DNA from: Pseudorhodobacter sp.
Lineage (GTDB): Bacteria; Pseudomonadota; Alphaproteobacteria; Rhodobacterales; Rhodobacteraceae
DNA: 5,274 bases
Reading direction: 5' to 3'
Assembly: GCA_014378345.1 (NCBI GenBank)
Contig: JACMNW010000003.1
Span: 1 to 5,274 of the forward strand
Below are positions 1 to 5,274 of the stretch, one piece after another. The position numbers and the translations under genes were made by a program. A model generated the notes under the pieces. The model did no database searches and had not been told where the DNA came from. It was given only the letters and a program-made list of their open reading frames with translations. Every line of letters begins with the position of its first letter. Position 1 is the stretch's first letter.

Positions 1-97
1 ATGCCCTTCGTCAACCTTGACGCTGAAGATGGGGATCGAGAATTTGCTTAGGCATTACATTCCCGAAGTGCTGGAAGTGCGGCCTGTCGCGGCCTGA
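1..97 (+). CDS. Nfu/NifU C-terminal domain iron-sulfur protein, 3' end only
   Basis: Reading in the frame that starts at base 2, the last 31 codons give CPSSTLTLKMGIENLLRHYI followed by PEVLEVRPVAA and a TGA stop at 95-97. This is the characteristic end of the NifU C-terminal (Nfu) domain. The first visible Cys would be the second cysteine of the CxxC motif that these proteins use to hold a [4Fe-4S] cluster between subunits; the first cysteine lies just outside the window. Family knowledge: Nfu proteins act in the cytoplasm as carriers delivering Fe-S clusters to target enzymes. Only the tail is present, so the N-terminal domain and total length cannot be judged. The next gene begins about 10 nt after the stop, which suggests one transcript. 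An ATG at 29 lies inside the conserved motif and is not a start. Confidence 0.88.
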   Translation, partial: CPSSTLTLKMGIENLLRHYIPEVLEVRPVAA

Positions 98-109
98 GAT
101 AAAGAATTG

Positions 110-718
110 GTGAAGGCACAGATCATCTTGGCGTTTGACACATCGGGCGCGCATTGCGCGGCCGCTTTGCTGTGTGGCGACCGGATTATCTTGCGCGATG
201 AGGCGATGGCAAAGGGGCAGGCGGAACGGTTGGTGCCGTTGTTGGAGGAGATGTTGGCTGAGGCTGGCATCGCTTGGGGCGATTTATGCGCCATTGGCGT
301 AGGAACGGGGCCGGGGAATTTTACTGGTGTTCGGATTTCGGTTGCCTTGGCGCGGGGGCTGGCGCTGTCGCTTGGGGTCCCGGCAATTGGGGTGACGGCG
401 CTTGAAGCGATGGCATTTGGGGCAACGCTTCCTGTGACTGTTGTGATCGACGCGCGGCGGGATGAGGTTTATGTGCAGGGGTTTTGGGGGGGCGGCCCGG
501 GTCCGGCGCAGCTGATAGCCGGGGCGGCGGGAACTGGTGCGGCCATGGGTGGCATCATTGGGCTGGGCGGCGGTGCCCCGAAGTTTGCGTTGGCCGAGGC
601 GGTTGCGCGGATAGCGGCGTTGCGGATGCACAGCCCCTATCCACGCCCTGCGCCGTTTTATGTGCGCGGGGCAGATGCTGCCCCACCGTCAGACCCTCCG
701 CCGGTGATTTTACCGTGA
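110..718 (+). CDS. tsaB: tRNA threonylcarbamoyladenosine biosynthesis protein TsaB
   Basis: The product (202-203 aa) is a TsaB/YeaZ protein, an ASKHA-fold partner of TsaD in the cytoplasmic complex that places threonylcarbamoyl on A37 of ANN-decoding tRNAs. Numbering from the TTG at 107, visible motifs are AFDTS (9-13), GTGPGNFTGVRI (66-77, matching the family GPGSFTG loop with Asn for Ser), IDARRDEVY (114-122) and a C-terminal YVRGADAAPPSDPP. Family knowledge: TsaB has no catalytic activity of its own but is needed for TsaD function and is usually essential. It is shorter than E. coli TsaB (about 231 aa); the 127-155 region is a Gly/Ala-rich stretch. The start is ambiguous: TTG at 107 and GTG at 110 are adjacent codons. 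GTG is preferred as the commoner start, with a weak GAGAT (96-100) upstream. It follows the nfu stop closely and overlaps the next gene by 4 nt. Confidence 0.93.
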   Translation: MKAQIILAFDTSGAHCAAALLCGDRIILRDEAMAKGQAERLVPLLEEMLAEAGIAWGDLCAIGVGTGPGNFTGVRISVALARGLALSLGVPAIGVTALEAMAFGATLPVTVVIDARRDEVYVQGFWGGGPGPAQLIAGAAGTGAAMGGIIGLGGGAPKFALAEAVARIAALRMHSPYPRPAPFYVRGADAAPPSDPPPVILP

Positions 719-1125
719 CGCCCGCTGATATGGCGGCGCTTCATGCCACGTGCTTCACCACTCCGCGGCCCTGGGTTGCGGCGGAATTTGCTGCGATAGT
801 GTTGGACCCGTTTTGTTTCACGCTGATCGAATCGGATGGGTTTTTGATTGGTCGGGCGGTGGCCGGTGAGGCCGAGATTTTAACGCTTGCGGTGGGCCCC
901 TCTGCGCGCAGGCGCGGCCTGGGGGCGCGGCTTGTGCGGGAGTTTTTGACTGAGGCGCAAAACCGAGGGGCGGCGCAGGTGTTTCTGGAGGTTGCAGCAA
1001 CCAACCAAGCCGCGATTTCCCTGTATTTACAAGCTGGATTTGCCCAAGTGGGGCTAAGGCGCGGCTATTATACGCAGGCCGATGGGGCGACTGATGACGC
1101 GGTGGTCATGTCGCGCGCGGCGTAA
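715..1125 (+). CDS. rimI: RimI-type GNAT N-acetyltransferase
   Basis: This 136-aa protein matches RimI, the GNAT enzyme that transfers acetyl from acetyl-CoA to the N-terminal alanine of ribosomal protein S18. The acetyl-CoA loop is visible as RRRGLG (65-70), preceded by the strand EAEILTLAV (52-60). Downstream, FLEVAATNQAAISLYLQAGF (90-109) carries the conserved Glu92, Asn97 and Tyr104 of the RimI active-site region, then LRRGYY and a final DDAVVM strand. The GTG at 715 is chosen because it gives the usual RimI length, begins just before the first conserved strand and overlaps the tsaB stop in a GTGA junction; GGTGA at 703-707 could be its ribosome-binding site. The frame stays open upstream to 484, but that part has no GNAT character. 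tsaB-rimI adjacency is common in bacteria. S18 as substrate is inferred from the family; some bacterial RimI proteins act on other N-termini. Confidence 0.9.
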   Translation: MTPADMAALHATCFTTPRPWVAAEFAAIVLDPFCFTLIESDGFLIGRAVAGEAEILTLAVGPSARRRGLGARLVREFLTEAQNRGAAQVFLEVAATNQAAISLYLQAGFAQVGLRRGYYTQADGATDDAVVMSRAA

Positions 1126-1135
1126 CCTTTGCTCG

Positions 1136-1151
1136 AAATCCCGGCGGATTT
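1136..1151. repeat. Small inverted repeat after rimI
   Basis: AAATCC (1136-1141) and GGATTT (1146-1151) form a perfect 6-bp stem with a CGGC loop, 10 nt after the rimI stop. The stem is AT-rich and is followed by GACCAAAAG rather than a T-tract on the + strand, so it is a poor intrinsic terminator. Its right arm runs into a TTGACC sequence (1150-1155). It may be a binding site, a weak 3'-end structure, or chance. Confidence 0.25.
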
Positions 1152-1193
1152 GACCAAAAGATAAAACTGCCCAGCCCTGCCCATAAATATCTA

Positions 1194-1224
1194 TTGACCG
1201 CCCCCCCCGGAACCTGCCCTAAAT
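1194..1224 (+). promoter_or_regulatory. Candidate promoter for the ABC importer operon
   Basis: TTGACC at 1194-1199 matches five of six bases of the sigma-70 -35 consensus. The best -10-like sequence downstream is CCTAAAT (1218-1224), a poor match at 18-19 nt spacing. This would put transcription starting near 1230 and leave a leader of about 70 nt before the ATG at 1302. The spacer contains a run of eight C (1201-1208). A promoter is expected in this gap because the importer genes differ in function from the upstream cluster, but the -10 is weak, so the exact site is uncertain. Confidence 0.3.
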
Positions 1225-1290
1225 CGCACACGATCCTGCCGCCCGGGCGCAACTGCCTGCCGCGGCTTGGGCCCGTTAAAAATAACAACC

Positions 1291-1296
1291 GGGAGA
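1291..1296 (+). promoter_or_regulatory. Ribosome-binding site of the BMP binding-protein gene
   Basis: GGGAGA lies 5 nt before the ATG at 1302 and follows an A-rich stretch (TTAAAAATAAC, 1276-1286) likely to be unstructured. It decides between two in-frame ATGs, since the one at 1311 would sit 14 nt away. Confidence 0.7.
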
Positions 1297-1301
1297 CCCT
1301 T

Positions 1302-2297
1302 ATGACCCTTATGAAATCTTTTCTCAGCGCGGCTGCAACGCTGGCGCTGACCGCTGGTGTGGCTGCGGCTGAACCTGCGATTATTTTCGATCTTGGTGGC
1401 AAGTTCGACAAATCCTTTAACGAAGCTGCGTTCAATGGTGCGACCAAATGGGCCACTGAAACCGGCGGCACGTTCAAGGAACTTGAAATGCAAGACGAGG
1501 CACAGCGCGAACAGGCGCTGCGTCGTTTGGCAGAATCTGGCGCAAACCCCGTTGTGATGACCGGCTTTGCCTTTGGCGATGTGCTGGCGCAAGTTGCCCC
1601 AGACTTTCCAAACACCAAGTTTGCCATCATCGACATGGTTGTCGATGCACCAAACGTGAAATCGGTGGTGTTCACCGAAGATCAGGGCAGCTATCTGGTT
1701 GGCATGATGGCCGCGATGGCATCGAAAACCGGCACCGTCGGCTTTATCGGCGGCATGGACATTCCGTTGATCCGTCGCTTTGGCTGTGGCTATGCGCAGG
1801 GCGTTCTTGCGGCAAATCCGGCGGCGAAAGTTGTTCTGAACATGACAGGCACAACGCCTGCAGCTTGGAACGACCCGGTAAAAGGCGCAGAACTTGCCAA
1901 GGCGCAAAAAGCACAGGGCGCTGATGTGATTTACGCGGCAGCTGGCGGAACCGGTGTGGGCGTTTTGCAAACCGCTGCTGATGAAGGTATTCTGTCGATC
2001 GGCGTGGATAGCAACCAAAACCCAATGCATCCGGGCCAAGTGCTGACATCCATGATCAAGCGGGTGGACGTGGCCGTTTACAACGCGTTCAAAGAAGGCG
2101 TTGATCTGGTGCCCGGCATCAACGTGCTGGATCTGAAAGGTGACGGCGTTGGCTATGCGATGGACGAAAACAACGCAAAGCTGGTAACCCCGGAAATGCT
2201 GGCGGCGGTGGAAGCCGCTTCTGCCAAGATCAAATCGGGTGAGCTGGTTGTACATGACTACATGTCAGACAACACCTGCCCGGCCGCGACGTTCTAA
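1302..2297 (+). CDS. BMP/PnrA-family periplasmic nucleoside-type substrate-binding protein
   Basis: This 331-aa protein is the solute receptor of the importer. Residues 1-23 form a Sec signal peptide: a short N-terminus with Lys5, a hydrophobic Ala/Leu stretch, and an AAA site before Glu24. There is no lipobox Cys, so the mature protein should be soluble in the periplasm, unlike the lipoprotein relatives of spirochetes and Gram-positives. BMP hallmarks are FDLGGKFDKSFNEAAFNGA (29-47), the strand ending in IID (109-111), the hinge-region AAAGGTGVG (212-220) and IGVDSNQ (233-239, close to the family GVDSDQ). In characterised members (PnrA/TmpC, L. lactis BmpA) the ligands are nucleosides; the ligand here is inferred from that. 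The mature chain has exactly two cysteines, Cys162 and Cys326. ATG 1302 is chosen over TTG 1194 because only it gives a proper signal peptide and ribosome-binding site. Codon use differs from its neighbours, suggesting strong expression. Confidence 0.93.
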   Translation: MTLMKSFLSAAATLALTAGVAAAEPAIIFDLGGKFDKSFNEAAFNGATKWATETGGTFKELEMQDEAQREQALRRLAESGANPVVMTGFAFGDVLAQVAPDFPNTKFAIIDMVVDAPNVKSVVFTEDQGSYLVGMMAAMASKTGTVGFIGGMDIPLIRRFGCGYAQGVLAANPAAKVVLNMTGTTPAAWNDPVKGAELAKAQKAQGADVIYAAAGGTGVGVLQTAADEGILSIGVDSNQNPMHPGQVLTSMIKRVDVAVYNAFKEGVDLVPGINVLDLKGDGVGYAMDENNAKLVTPEMLAAVEAASAKIKSGELVVHDYMSDNTCPAATF

Positions 2298-2301
2298 ACA
2301 T

Positions 2302-3891
2302 ATGTCGGGTAACACCGAACCGGGGCGGCAGTTTGCTGCCGCCCCAGCCTCGCCGCCGCTGGCCATAGAACTACGCGGCATATCCAAGGCCTTTGGGTCG
2401 GTTCAGGCGAATAAGGACATTTCCATTCAGGTGGCGCGTGGCACAATCCACGGCATTATCGGCGAAAATGGGGCGGGCAAATCGACGTTGATGTCGATTT
2501 TGTATGGCTTTTACAAAGCAGATTCCGGCGAGATTTTGATCGGCGGCAAAGCCGTGACCATTCCCGATAGCCAAGCGGCGATTGCGGCGGGCATTGGCAT
2601 GGTGTTTCAGCATTTCAAATTGGTGCAGAATTTTACCGTGCTGGAAAACGTTATTCTGGGCGCGGAAGAAGGCCGGCTGCTTACGCCGTCTTTGGACAAA
2701 GCGCGGCGCGTCCTAGGCGAGTTAAGCCGGGAATATGAGCTTGATGTTGATCCCGATGCCTTGATCGAGGATCTGTCTGTTGGCCACCAGCAACGGGTTG
2801 AAATTCTAAAGGCGCTGTACCGGCAGGCCGATATCCTGATCCTCGATGAGCCCACGGGCGTGTTGACGCCTGCCGAAGCCGACCATCTGTTTCGCATTCT
2901 GCGGGGCCTCAAGGCGCAGGGCAAAACCATCATGCTGATCACGCACAAACTGCGCGAGATCATGGAGATTACAGACCGGGTGTCAGTTATGCGGCGCGGC
3001 GAAATGGTGGCGACCGTGGAAACCGATGCCACCAGCCCCGAGGATCTGGCCGAGTTGATGGTGGGCCGCAAGGTTTTGCTGCATGTCGAGAAGAAACCAA
3101 GCAACCCCGGTGCCGTGGTGCTGGAGGTGGAAAACCTGCGCGTGCGCGATGACGACAAGATAGAGCGCCTGAAAGGCGTCAGCCTGACAATCCGCGCAGG
3201 CGAGATTTTGGGCATCGCTGGGGTTGCGGGCAACGGACAATCGGAGTTGTTGGAGGCGTTGGGCGGCATCGCGCGGGCCACGGGTGTGGTGCGGATGAAC
3301 GGCGTTGAACTTGACTTGACGGGTCGGCATTCCGACGGGCAATCACGCCGGGCGCAGGGGATCGCGCATGTGCCGGAGGATCGGCAAAGCCGTGGCTTGA
3401 TTATGGATTTTACCGCATGGGAAAATGTGGCGTTCGGCTATCACAACGCGCCTGAATACCAGAAAAATGCGCTGTTCATGGATAATGACGCGATCAAGGC
3501 CGATACCGTGCGGAAGATGGAGCGGTTTGATGTAAGACCGCCGATCCCGACGTTGGCCGCCAAAAGCTTTTCCGGCGGCAATCAGCAGAAGATCGTTGTG
3601 GCGCGCGAAATGGAGCGGAACCCGGATTTGCTGTTGGTGGGCCAGCCGACGCGGGGCGTGGATATCGGCGCGATTGAGTTCATCCACAAACAGATTGTCG
3701 CCCTGCGCGATGCGGGGAAGGCGATCTTGCTGGTGTCGGTGGAATTGGACGAGATCATGAGCCTGTCAGACCGGATTGCCGTAATGTTTGACGGCCAGAT
3801 CATGGGCATGCGTGATCCCGCCACAACGAATGAACGGGAACTGGGGTTGCTAATGGCAGGTGTGGCCGACGCTGTTAAGGGGGCCGCGTGA
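2302..3891 (+). CDS. Nucleoside-type ABC importer ATPase, two fused nucleotide-binding domains
   Basis: This 529-aa cytoplasmic ATPase carries two ABC domains in one chain, as in the YufO/NupA/RnsB group that works with BMP receptors. Domain 1 (about 20-260) is complete: Walker A GENGAGKS (54-61), Q-loop Gln103, signature LSVGHQQ (158-164), Walker B ILILDEPT (178-185) with catalytic Glu183, and switch His215. Domain 2 (about 273-515) is degenerate: its Walker A is GVAGNGQS (307-314) with Gln for Lys, its Walker B LLLVGQPT (443-450) lacks the Asp-Glu pair, and Val480 replaces the switch His. Its signature SGGNQQ (424-429) is intact, so it can complete the domain 1 ATP site. This asymmetry is normal for the family. 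The ATG at 2302 is the only plausible start before the first strand at about residue 20. It lies 4 nt after the preceding stop, has no clear Shine-Dalgarno, and its first codons contain a strong hairpin. Confidence 0.94.
   Translation: MSGNTEPGRQFAAAPASPPLAIELRGISKAFGSVQANKDISIQVARGTIHGIIGENGAGKSTLMSILYGFYKADSGEILIGGKAVTIPDSQAAIAAGIGMVFQHFKLVQNFTVLENVILGAEEGRLLTPSLDKARRVLGELSREYELDVDPDALIEDLSVGHQQRVEILKALYRQADILILDEPTGVLTPAEADHLFRILRGLKAQGKTIMLITHKLREIMEITDRVSVMRRGEMVATVETDATSPEDLAELMVGRKVLLHVEKKPSNPGAVVLEVENLRVRDDDKIERLKGVSLTIRAGEILGIAGVAGNGQSELLEALGGIARATGVVRMNGVELDLTGRHSDGQSRRAQGIAHVPEDRQSRGLIMDFTAWENVAFGYHNAPEYQKNALFMDNDAIKADTVRKMERFDVRPPIPTLAAKSFSGGNQQKIVVAREMERNPDLLLVGQPTRGVDIGAIEFIHKQIVALRDAGKAILLVSVELDEIMSLSDRIAVMFDGQIMGMRDPATTNERELGLLMAGVADAVKGAA
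2322..2345 (+). promoter_or_regulatory. Perfect 10-bp GC-rich hairpin at the binding-protein/ATPase junction
   Basis: GGGGCGGCAG (2322-2331) and CTGCCGCCCC (2336-2345) are exact reverse complements separated by a TTTG loop. The structure begins 24 nt after the binding-protein stop and covers codons 7-15 of the ATPase. No T-tract follows (AGCCTCGCC), so it does not look like a classical terminator. A stable structure just after the receptor gene is a common way for ABC operons to protect the receptor mRNA 3' end and lower downstream expression; that role here is inferred. Confidence 0.65.
3877..3883 (+). promoter_or_regulatory. Ribosome-binding site of permease 1
   Basis: AAGGGGG lies in the last codons of the ATPase gene, 7 nt before the ATG at 3891. 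The spacing favours that ATG over the adjacent in-frame GTG at 3888, which would sit only 4 nt away. Confidence 0.65.
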
Positions 3892-4982
3892 TGGGAACTT
3901 TGCCGAAATGGGCGGATGTGGTGTTGGTGCCTTTGGTCAGTTTGGCACTGGCCGCGATTATCTCGGCCTTGGTGATTCTTTCGATTGGCGAAGACCCCCT
4001 CGCTACGTTGCAGGTGATGGTGGATGGGGCGATTGGGTCTGCCTATGGCTGGGGCTACACGCTGTATTACGCGACCAGCTTCATCTTTACCGGGCTGGCG
4101 GTGACGGTGGCGTTTCATGCAGGCCTGTTCAACATCGGCGGTGAGGGGCAGGCGCAACTGGGCGGGCTTGGCGTGGCGCTGGTGTGCCTGGCGCTGCCGT
4201 GGCCGCATTGGTCTGTGGCGTTGCTTGCGGCGAGCGTGGGTGCGGCGGCGTTTGGCGCGCTTTGGGCGGCGATACCGGCGTATTTGCAGGCAAAACGCGG
4301 CAGTCATATCGTGATTACCACCATCATGTTCAATTATATTGCTTCAGCGTTCATCGTGTACATGTTGGTCGATGTATTGCGCCCGGCGGGCCAGATGGAC
4401 CCTGCAACCGCGCGGTTTTCCGAAGGCACAACACTGCCAACGCTGAACGAAATTCCGGGGCTGAACCTGATTTTCACCAAAGCGGTGCCTGCAAATGTGA
4501 CGATCTTTGTGGCGATAGCCGCCTGCGTGGCGGTCTGGGCGCTGCTGTGGCGCACGCGGCTTGGCTATCAGATCCGGGCCTTTGGTAAATCGGGGTCGGC
4601 GGCGAAATATGCGGGAATCAATCCGACCAAAATAATCATGATCACCATGATCATTTCTGGTGCTTTGGCCGGGTTGATGGCGATTAACAATGTGATGGGC
4701 GAAAGCGGGCGGTTGGTGCAAAATTCGGCATCGGGTGCCGGGTTCATCGGCATCGCAGTGGCGTTGATGGGGCGTAATCACCCGGTGGGGGTGCTGCTGG
4801 CGGCAATATTGTTCGGGTTTCTGTTTCAGGGCGGGGCGGAACTGGGGCTGTGGACGCATATCCCGATTGAATTGCGCATTGTGGTGCAGGGGTTGGTGAT
4901 CTTGTTCACCGGGGCGCTGGACCAGATGGTGCGCATGATGCTGGTGTTCGTGTTCAGCATTGGCAAGCAAAGGGCTGCGTGA
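3891..4982 (+). CDS. Nucleoside-type ABC importer permease, first subunit
   Basis: This 363-aa hydrophobic protein is a BPD_transp_2-type inner-membrane permease, equivalent to the larger permease of BMP-linked importers (YufP/NupB/RnsC type). The strongest marker is FNIGGEGQAQLGGLG (80-94), the family signature after the early transmembrane helices. Likely membrane segments by eye are about 11-31, 60-77, 88-103, 108-130, 141-162, 202-220, 247-265, 284-294, 297-315 and 328-345. The hydrophilic stretch 221-245 (RTRLGYQIRAFGKSGSAAKY then AGINP) is the conserved cytoplasmic loop expected to dock on the ATPase. The loop at 164-199 is probably periplasmic and may face the binding protein. ATG 3891 shares its A with the ATPase stop (TGATG), pointing to translational coupling. 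It would form the channel as a heterodimer with the next gene product. Substrate cannot be read from this sequence alone. Confidence 0.92.
   Translation: MGTLPKWADVVLVPLVSLALAAIISALVILSIGEDPLATLQVMVDGAIGSAYGWGYTLYYATSFIFTGLAVTVAFHAGLFNIGGEGQAQLGGLGVALVCLALPWPHWSVALLAASVGAAAFGALWAAIPAYLQAKRGSHIVITTIMFNYIASAFIVYMLVDVLRPAGQMDPATARFSEGTTLPTLNEIPGLNLIFTKAVPANVTIFVAIAACVAVWALLWRTRLGYQIRAFGKSGSAAKYAGINPTKIIMITMIISGALAGLMAINNVMGESGRLVQNSASGAGFIGIAVALMGRNHPVGVLLAAILFGFLFQGGAELGLWTHIPIELRIVVQGLVILFTGALDQMVRMMLVFVFSIGKQRAA
4969..4974 (+). promoter_or_regulatory. Ribosome-binding site of permease 2
   Basis: AAAGGG lies in the last codons of permease 1, 7 nt before the ATG at 4982. Both the spacing and the surrounding sequence repeat the arrangement at the ATPase/permease 1 junction. 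Confidence 0.6.
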
Positions 4983-5274
4983 TGGATTATGACACGCTGA
5001 TCCAGATATTCGGGTCTACCCTGCGGTTGGCGACACCGTTGTTGCTGGCGTGCCTCGCGGGGCTTTATTCCGAACGGGCGGGAATTTTTGACATCGGGCT
5101 TGAGGGCAAGATGTTGATGGCGGCGATGGCATCGGGGGCGGTGGCGGCGCTGACCGGATCAGCGTGGATCGGGTTGGCTGCGGGAATTGGCGCGTCGCTG
5201 GTGCTGGCGGCGTTGCACGGCATTGCGTCGATCACGTTTCGCGGCAATCAGTTGATATCGGGCGTGGCGCTGAA
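4982..5274 (+). CDS. Nucleoside-type ABC importer permease, second subunit, 5' part only
   Basis: The first 97 codons of a second BPD_transp_2-type permease are present; the window ends inside the gene. The segment GLYSERAGIFDIGLEGKMLM (27-46) is the equivalent of FNIGGEGQ in permease 1 and is typical of the shorter partner permease (YufQ/NupC/RnsD type), which usually runs to about 300-320 aa. RGNQLISGVAL (87-97) is the next conserved block. Membrane segments by eye are about 12-29, 43-59 and 62-80. The ATG overlaps the permease 1 stop by one base (TGATG). It is expected to pair with permease 1 in the inner membrane. The remainder, including the ATPase-docking loop, lies beyond the window. 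Confidence 0.9.
   Translation, partial: MDYDTLIQIFGSTLRLATPLLLACLAGLYSERAGIFDIGLEGKMLMAAMASGAVAALTGSAWIGLAAGIGASLVLAALHGIASITFRGNQLISGVAL

Noticed and set aside
484..714. The rimI reading frame stays open upstream to a TTG at 484, and a G7 tract in tsaB (486-492, read as G GGG GGC) could in principle allow a -1 shift giving a TsaB-RimI fusion.
   Set aside because: The upstream part has no GNAT features, a GTG at 715 gives the normal RimI length, and open alternative frames are common in GC-rich genes. I see no supporting stimulatory hairpin.
1194..1301. In-frame N-terminal extension of the binding protein from a TTG at 1194.
   Set aside because: It would place 36 non-hydrophobic residues before a good signal peptide, and ATG 1302 has its own ribosome-binding site.
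1191..2255. Long open frame (354 codons) on the minus strand opposite the binding-protein gene.
   Set aside because: It is antisense to a clearly recognised gene, has a low-complexity His/Arg/Cys-rich composition and no recognisable domain. It is explained by codon bias of the + strand gene.
2252..2265. ACATG-ACTA-CATGT inverted repeat near the end of the binding-protein gene.
   Set aside because: The stem is only 5 bp and AT-containing, inside well-conserved coding sequence; likely chance.
2239..2301. In-frame upstream start (GTG 2239) for the ATPase.
   Set aside because: It would overlap the end of the binding-protein gene by 59 nt and add residues with no similarity to the family. ATG 2302 fits the junction better.
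3202..3846. Loss of Walker A Lys, Walker B Asp/Glu and switch His in the second ATPase domain, as a possible inactivating decay.
   Set aside because: The reading frame is intact, the signature motif is kept, and the same asymmetry is the norm in this ATPase family.
4638..4654. Inverted repeat ATGATCA-CCA-TGATCAT within permease 1.
   Set aside because: It is explained by an Ile/Met-rich membrane segment (IIMITMII) encoded by ATC and ATG codons.

Overview
The window is GC-rich and densely packed, with all genes on the + strand. It looks like chromosome from an alphaproteobacterium, most likely of the Rhodobacterales (Rhodobacter/roseobacter) type. The reasons are the nfu-tsaB-rimI order, the TsaB sequence style (GPGNFTG and the YVRGADAAPPSDPP tail), the use of GTG/TTG starts, and the non-lipidated periplasmic BMP protein. 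The assignment is from recognition only; no search was run.

Positions 1-1125 hold a housekeeping cluster. It starts with the last codons of an Nfu-type iron-sulfur scaffold/carrier. Next is tsaB, the partner protein of the t6A37 tRNA-modification machinery. Last is a RimI-type GNAT N-acetyltransferase whose GTG start overlaps the tsaB stop by 4 nt. Positions 1126-1301 are a 176-bp non-coding gap. It holds a weak promoter candidate, a C8 tract, a small inverted repeat and two GC palindromes, and I see no convincing intrinsic terminator for the upstream cluster.

Positions 1302-5274 hold a four-gene ABC importer of the BMP/PnrA nucleoside class: a periplasmic binding protein (331 aa), a double-domain ATPase (529 aa), a first permease (363 aa), and a second permease cut by the window edge (97 aa visible). 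The binding protein should capture a nucleoside-like ligand in the periplasm. The two different permeases would form the channel, and the fused ATPase would drive transport with one intact and one degenerate ATP site. The genes are tightly coupled: a 4-nt gap, then two TGATG stop/start overlaps, each with its own ribosome-binding site.

The clearest structure not explained by the genes is a perfect 10-bp GC-rich hairpin (2322-2345) inside the first codons of the ATPase gene, 24 nt after the binding-protein stop codon. The ATPase start itself has no visible Shine-Dalgarno sequence. Together with the distinct codon choice of the binding-protein gene, this suggests that high binding-protein output and lower ATPase output are set within one transcript. 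I do not see a wholly new system here: gene content is that of known families, and the interest lies in the regulatory layout.
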